A stretch of DNA of 64,000 nt, from positions 1,104,952-1,168,951 of the forward strand of contig NZ_RBWU01000001.1 in the NCBI RefSeq assembly GCF_003634705.1. The letters run 5' to 3'. The position numbers were made by a program, and so were the translations under genes. Shown piece after piece: positions 60,195 to 64,000 of this stretch. The DNA comes from Actinomadura pelletieri DSM 43383. GTDB lineage: Bacteria; Actinomycetota; Actinomycetes; Streptosporangiales; Streptosporangiaceae. Numbering within the stretch: position 1 is the first letter of the stretch; each line of letters opens with the position of its first letter. The notes below the pieces were generated by a model, which saw nothing but the letters and a program-made list of their open reading frames with translations, had not been told where the DNA came from and did not search any database.

Positions 60195-61819
60195 ACGGCG
60201 GCCGCGCGCCGGGCGTGGCGGGCGAGCAGCAGCGTCACGACCAGATGGCCCCGGCCCTCCACGGTCGCCGGATCGGCCGTCGCGGCGATCCGCCGCCGGT
60301 CGAGCCACCAGGGCACGTCGGACCTCACCCCGGCGGCCAGCGCGCGGGCCTGGACGGCGGCCTCGGGTGAGAGCGTCAGCTCGGTCGCCCACGCCCACAC
60401 CGTCGTCCATTCACGTTCGGACGGCAGTTCCGCCGGGGCCCGCCCCCGGTAGCTCCGGACGATCCGGTCGCGCAGCCAACCGACCTTCGCCGCCACGAAG
60501 TCCACGATCTCGGGGACCTCCGCGTCGACCCGGTCGAGGACGGCGCACCGCCCCTGGCAGCCGGAATGGGCGCAGCCGTGCCCGGCCGCGTACTCCAGCG
60601 CACCATCTTCCAACGCCCTGCGCAGCAACCGCTGCTCGGCGTCCCCGCGCCGCGCCAGCTCCAGCAGCCCCGACGCGCTGATCGGACGCCCCTCGTACCG
60701 GGGCGTCACATCGGGCAGGACGCTCGCCGTCAGCCTGCCCAGCGCCCGCGCCGCCCGGCCGGGGGTGAGACCGCGCAGATACGTCACCTCGTGGTCGCTC
60801 GCGCCGAGTTCGACGAGCCAGTCGGCGACCCTGCCGCCGTTCGCGGCCAGCCAGTCGATGCCCGGCGCCCAGTTCTGCTCGAGGTCGTCGACGAGGTGTT
60901 CGATCTTCCGGTACGTGCGGCCGTTGAAGCGCACCGGTCGCTTCGTCCTGGCCACCCACGCCGCCACCTGCTCGTAGCCCCAGCGTCGCTCCGGATCGAC
61001 GGTCAGCAGGCCCTCGATCAACCGTCGCCAGTCCGGATCGTCGACGTCGGTCAACGCCGGACGGCGCCCGTCCCGCAGCATCGCCCGTACTTCGCCGGGC
61101 GCCATGCCCGCGTACGGCCTGCGGCCCAGGAGCAGCTCGTAGGCGATGATCCCGAGCGCCCACCAGGCCGCCGGGGCGCCGCGACGGCCGCGGAGCGTCT
61201 CCGGTGAGGCGTAGGACAGCGTGAACGCCATCCGTCCACGCTGCGCGTGTTCGTTCGGTGCCTGTTCGGTGGGCCCGCGCCCGTTCGGCGACCGGTCCCG
61301 GACGTCGCGGGCCGTCCCACCGAAGTCGCCGATGAGCAGCTCGTAGGGGTCGCGTGACCGCACCAGGATGTTGGCGGGCTTCACATCGGTGTGCGTCAAC
61401 CCCTGCTCGACGACCCAGAAGTTCAGGCAGTCCGCGAGTTCGGCGATGATCTGGCGCGGTTCCGCGTCCCCGGTGGGCGCCGCGCGACCGTGGATGACGT
61501 CGTGCAGCGAGCCGTGCGGGCAGTACTCCTGGGCCATCCACCCGACGGTCTCGCCGTGTACCTCGATGTCGCCGTAGTCGAAGATCCGCGGGACGTGCCT
61601 GACGAACCGGTGCAGGGACAGCAGCCGCATCTGGTGGTGGTCCACCCGGGCCGCCTTGTTGACCTTGACCACGGCCTCGGACGCGCCTTCGCACCAGTCG
61701 CCGTCCGGCTCCACGAGGAACACGACCGCCTCGCCGCCGACCGCGAGCGGCCGGACCCTCGTGACGCGATCCAGCAGAGCGTCCGGAAACTCATCGACCC
61801 CTGACTCGAACCCCAGCAC
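60188..61819 (-). CDS. Ser/Thr protein kinase-like protein, 543 aa
   Basis: GTG at 61819 after GGGGAGGGGCG. Kinase domain: Gly-rich VRPLAVGGEAVVFLVEPDG, lysine in EAVVKVNKAA (K52), catalytic loop GLTHTDVKPANILVRSRD (HTD, D145), DFG in LLIGDFGGTARD (165-167), and SYASPETLRGRRGAPAAWWA. All residues for catalysis are present. The C-terminal half is helical and carries CAHSGCQGRCAVLD, a possible metal site. No membrane helix is seen. It lies convergent to the GTPase operon, so it may phosphorylate its proteins; inference. Confidence 0.82.
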   Translation of the reverse strand: MLGFESGVDEFPDALLDRVTRVRPLAVGGEAVVFLVEPDGDWCEGASEAVVKVNKAARVDHHQMRLLSLHRFVRHVPRIFDYGDIEVHGETVGWMAQEYCPHGSLHDVIHGRAAPTGDAEPRQIIAELADCLNFWVVEQGLTHTDVKPANILVRSRDPYELLIGDFGGTARDVRDRSPNGRGPTEQAPNEHAQRGRMAFTLSYASPETLRGRRGAPAAWWALGIIAYELLLGRRPYAGMAPGEVRAMLRDGRRPALTDVDDPDWRRLIEGLLTVDPERRWGYEQVAAWVARTKRPVRFNGRTYRKIEHLVDDLEQNWAPGIDWLAANGGRVADWLVELGASDHEVTYLRGLTPGRAARALGRLTASVLPDVTPRYEGRPISASGLLELARRGDAEQRLLRRALEDGALEYAAGHGCAHSGCQGRCAVLDRVDAEVPEIVDFVAAKVGWLRDRIVRSYRGRAPAELPSEREWTTVWAWATELTLSPEAAVQARALAAGVRSDVPWWLDRRRIAATADPATVEGRGHLVVTLLLARHARRAAAVQ

Positions 61820-62178
61820 CGCCCCTCCCCGCCCGTGACCACAATCCTACGAGCCGTGCACCCGCCCTGGTGAGCGCGGCAGGGGTGGGCCGCCGCCCGG
61901 CCGTGACCATGTTCGGCCGCGAAGGCGGCGGCGCGGGGGCGGCCCACTCGTCCCGCGCGCGATCACTCTTGGTGATCAAGGGGTTTCGGAGGGGCCGCGA
62001 GGGCCGCATAAGGCTTCCGAATCTCGGCCTAGTCAGGGGATAAAAAGCACGAATAGTGACAGATAGTGGCCATATCCCTGACAGTCCTCCCGGACGGTCG
62101 TCAACCGTGCGATGCGACATGTACTAGTGGGGGCATAGCACCAGCAGCGGGCAGGTATCAGTCAGCACAAGGGGAGCG
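61820..62178. other. Intergenic region between divergent genes
   Basis: About 360 bp holding the leaders of the kinase gene (minus) and of the gene at 62179 (plus). Small imperfect repeats such as GACAGATAGTGGC occur, but I could not place a promoter or operator with confidence. Confidence 0.45.
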
Positions 62179-62961
62179 ATGGCCTACTCCGTATCGCGCC
62201 TGAACAGGACGACCACCGCGCGCTGGTGGCTGTCCCTCGAAAAGAGCGAAGGCCGGGAGCGGATCTACCGCGCACTTCGCGATCTTCTCGACGCGGGGGC
62301 GCCGACGTATACCGCGAGGCCCACCCGTCCCGAACTCAACCGGCGACTCGGAATCACTTCCTCGTCCACCTTCTACCACGCGATCAACAATTCCCGGTTC
62401 AAGGAGGCGCTCGGCCCCTCGGACTTCCGGACGCGGCTCGACCACGGCGACGCGATGGCGACCCTGGTCGCCGAGGCGAAGATCTGGTCGTACGCCGACC
62501 ACCGGCAGGGCTGGCTCAACGGGCTGTCGCGGCTGCCGGGCGGGTCCGTCCGGTGCGCGGTGCTGAGCCTGGTGGACGTCCTCTCCCGGTGGGCCGTGGC
62601 GGAACCCGGCCTGGCCACCGTGTACGGCTTCGCCGCGCCGCACTCGGCCGTCCAGGACCTGTGCACCGTCCTGCCATGCGAGATCACCGAGACCAGGGCC
62701 GGGGAACTGCTGGCGAAGGTCGTCACGGAGGCGCGCGGCCCGTTCGGCATGTCCTCCGGCGCCGTCGTCGACGCCGTCTACGACGACCTCACCGAGATCC
62801 TGCACGCCCCCGCCGCCATCACCGGGATGGTCGAGGGCATCCGCGGCCGCCTCCGCGACCTCCAGGCGCCGCTCGGGAGCCTGTCGGACGCGGAACTCGA
62901 CGCCGCCCTCCCCACCTGGGTTCCGCGCGAGGCGCTACGGCTGCTCACCGAGGGGGCATGA
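62179..62961 (+). CDS. Unknown protein with HTH-like N-terminus, 260 aa
   Basis: ATG at 62179 with AGGGGAG 5 nt before it. Residues ~45-75 (TRPELNRRLGITSSSTFYHA) look like a helix-turn-helix. The remainder is helical (LVAEAKIWSYADHRQGWLNG; AVVDAVYDDLTEILHAPAAI). It could be a regulator of the neighbouring kinase/GTPase genes. Family not recognised. The next gene starts 3 bp after its stop. Confidence 0.55.
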   Translation: MAYSVSRLNRTTTARWWLSLEKSEGRERIYRALRDLLDAGAPTYTARPTRPELNRRLGITSSSTFYHAINNSRFKEALGPSDFRTRLDHGDAMATLVAEAKIWSYADHRQGWLNGLSRLPGGSVRCAVLSLVDVLSRWAVAEPGLATVYGFAAPHSAVQDLCTVLPCEITETRAGELLAKVVTEARGPFGMSSGAVVDAVYDDLTEILHAPAAITGMVEGIRGRLRDLQAPLGSLSDAELDAALPTWVPREALRLLTEGA

Positions 62962-62964
62962 CCG

Positions 62965-63936
62965 GTGCCGGGCGACCACGACCAGGAACTGCGAAGCGAA
63001 CTGTGCACGCTCGTCACCTACGTCGGCGACACCGGCGACCCGCGGCCGCTGCGCGAACTGCTCACCGAGGCCGACCACGACTCCACGGTCGACCGCGCCG
63101 TGGTGCTCCAGATCGAGTGCGAACTGGAGAAGTGGCTGAGCCGGGGCCGTGACGCGACCGTGTCCGCCGAGGTCTGGGCCGGGCTGGCACGGCGCGCCGC
63201 CGCGATGAGACTGGCGCCCGACGACCCCGCGTACCTGACGATCCGCATGTTGCACGCGCAGTACGTGCGTCGCCGTGGACGGCCGGGCGACGGGGAACTG
63301 GCCGTCCGGCTCTACCGGCGCGAATGGGAACTGCGCACGCGACTGTTCCCGGTGGACGACTGCCGGACCTCGACGGCGCACGCGAACCTGGCGCTGGCGA
63401 TCCGGGAACGCGCCGCCCCCGGCGATCTAGAACGCGCGCTGGACATGCTGGAGGAGGAGACCGCGCGGCGGATGCGCGTGCACGGCTCCGACCGTCCGTT
63501 CACCTGGATCGCCCAGCTGATTCTCGCCCAGACCCTGATCATGGAGGCGGAGGAGACCACCGAACCGGACGAGGTCCGGGCGGCGGCCCTGTCGGCCGGC
63601 GAGCACAGCGAGGCGGTCCTGACCGGCCGCCGGGTACGGTTCGGCCGCTCACATCACGCGACGCTCCGCGCCCAACTCGTCCACGCCAACGCGCTCATCC
63701 TGCTGGGACGGTTCGCGGACGCCGTCGGCCTGCTCGGCGCGCACCAACGACACGACCCGGCCGGAACGACATCACCGGGCAAATCCGACCTTCTCCTAGC
63801 CCGCGCGCTCAAGGACACCGAGCCCCTGCGGGCGCTGGTCCACGCGCGACACGCGGTTCAGCGCAGTATCGACCCCCGTCGCAGGAAGGCGGCGGAGCAG
63901 GTCGTTCGGGAGTTGGAGGTGGACTGTCCGGGGTGA
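62965..63936 (+). CDS. TPR-like protein, 323 aa
   Basis: GTG at 62965, coupled to the previous gene. Helical throughout with TPR-style repeats of small and aromatic residues: AWAGLARRAAAMRL-like helices, DDCRTSTAHANLALAIRERA and ADAVGLLGAHQRHDPAG. It has the feel of the TPR domains that follow NTPases in actinomycete signalling proteins, but no NTPase domain is present. Probably a cytosolic protein-protein interaction module of the system upstream. Confidence 0.6.
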   Translation: MPGDHDQELRSELCTLVTYVGDTGDPRPLRELLTEADHDSTVDRAVVLQIECELEKWLSRGRDATVSAEVWAGLARRAAAMRLAPDDPAYLTIRMLHAQYVRRRGRPGDGELAVRLYRREWELRTRLFPVDDCRTSTAHANLALAIRERAAPGDLERALDMLEEETARRMRVHGSDRPFTWIAQLILAQTLIMEAEETTEPDEVRAAALSAGEHSEAVLTGRRVRFGRSHHATLRAQLVHANALILLGRFADAVGLLGAHQRHDPAGTTSPGKSDLLLARALKDTEPLRALVHARHAVQRSIDPRRRKAAEQVVRELEVDCPG

Positions 63937-64000
63937 TGCGCCGCCTCGAAGGCGCGTTCCGCGGTCTCCTCGAACCGTGCGCCAGCGTTCGGCGTCGTGG
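63937..64000. other. Window end, no feature
   Basis: The last 64 bp show no recognisable feature. Confidence 0.4.

Overview
The window is high-GC DNA with strong third-position G/C, frequent GTG/TTG starts, short-spaced operons with ATGA/GTGA overlaps, ECF sigma factors with linked anti-sigma or CU044_5270-type proteins, and families typical of filamentous Actinomycetes (DUF6193, DUF6924, DUF4132, I36 inhibitor, XRE-TPR regulators). I infer an Actinomycete, probably of the Actinomadura/Streptosporangiales type. The genus cannot be fixed from sequence reading alone.

Region 1 (1-16.3 kb) is an accessory zone made of two decayed integrative elements lying head to tail. Each has a tyrosine integrase on the minus strand that has lost its N-terminus (1-409 and 12724-13790). 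Each also has a copy of an unusual protein with an HEVLGH zinc-type motif: intact at 3588-4760, broken at 13791-14683. Two 62-bp direct repeats (12591-12652 and 16163-16224) match the anticodon loop to the 3' end of a tRNA-Gly(CCC) gene and look like attachment-site copies. Cargo of the left element: six tiny translationally coupled genes (778-2414), two regulators, a HAD phosphatase, and a lower-GC three-gene ABC-three-component (ABC-3C) defence operon (8525-11386). The spaces between cargo modules hold dispersed hairpin-rich non-coding repeats and a T-rich 50-bp tandem repeat.

Region 2 (16.4-28.5 kb) is sparse. It holds small orphan proteins, a lipoprotein, a DUF4132 protein, a GNAT acetyltransferase, several immunity-like or unknown proteins (including DUF6924 and DUF6193 types) and an ECF sigma factor with its CU044_5270-type partner.

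Region 3 (28.5-39.1 kb) looks like a metal-uptake locus. A zinc-finger membrane anti-sigma factor is divergent from a SigC-like ECF sigma factor. Downstream lie a complete Opp/Nik-type importer (lipoprotein, two permeases, two ATPases), a 52-aa ribbon-helix-helix regulator with a palindrome at its front, a VOC protein, and a pair of exporter-fold ABC proteins. At 39.1-39.7 kb lie the joined remnants of a regulator and an MFS pump.

Region 4 (39.9-48.5 kb) contains an I36-type secreted inhibitor, an ECF sigma/membrane partner pair, an MFS pump coupled to a thioredoxin-reductase-like flavoprotein and divergent from an XRE-cupin regulator, a secreted GH43-like enzyme, a membrane-anchored XRE protein and a frameshifted small secreted peptide gene. 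The 3' end of the XRE-cupin gene has been amplified into a 143-bp tandem array.

Region 5 (48.9-64 kb) is the most striking. After a VWA protein comes a tightly coupled seven-gene operon: tail-anchored pseudokinase, zinc-ribbon GTPase, large GAP1-like membrane protein, two small membrane proteins, then a second pseudokinase and a second zinc-ribbon GTPase. A convergent active-looking Ser/Thr kinase and two further genes follow. A perfect 16-bp palindrome close to the DasR-type (GntR) consensus sits at the operon promoter. I read this as a membrane-associated GTPase/kinase signalling or conflict system.
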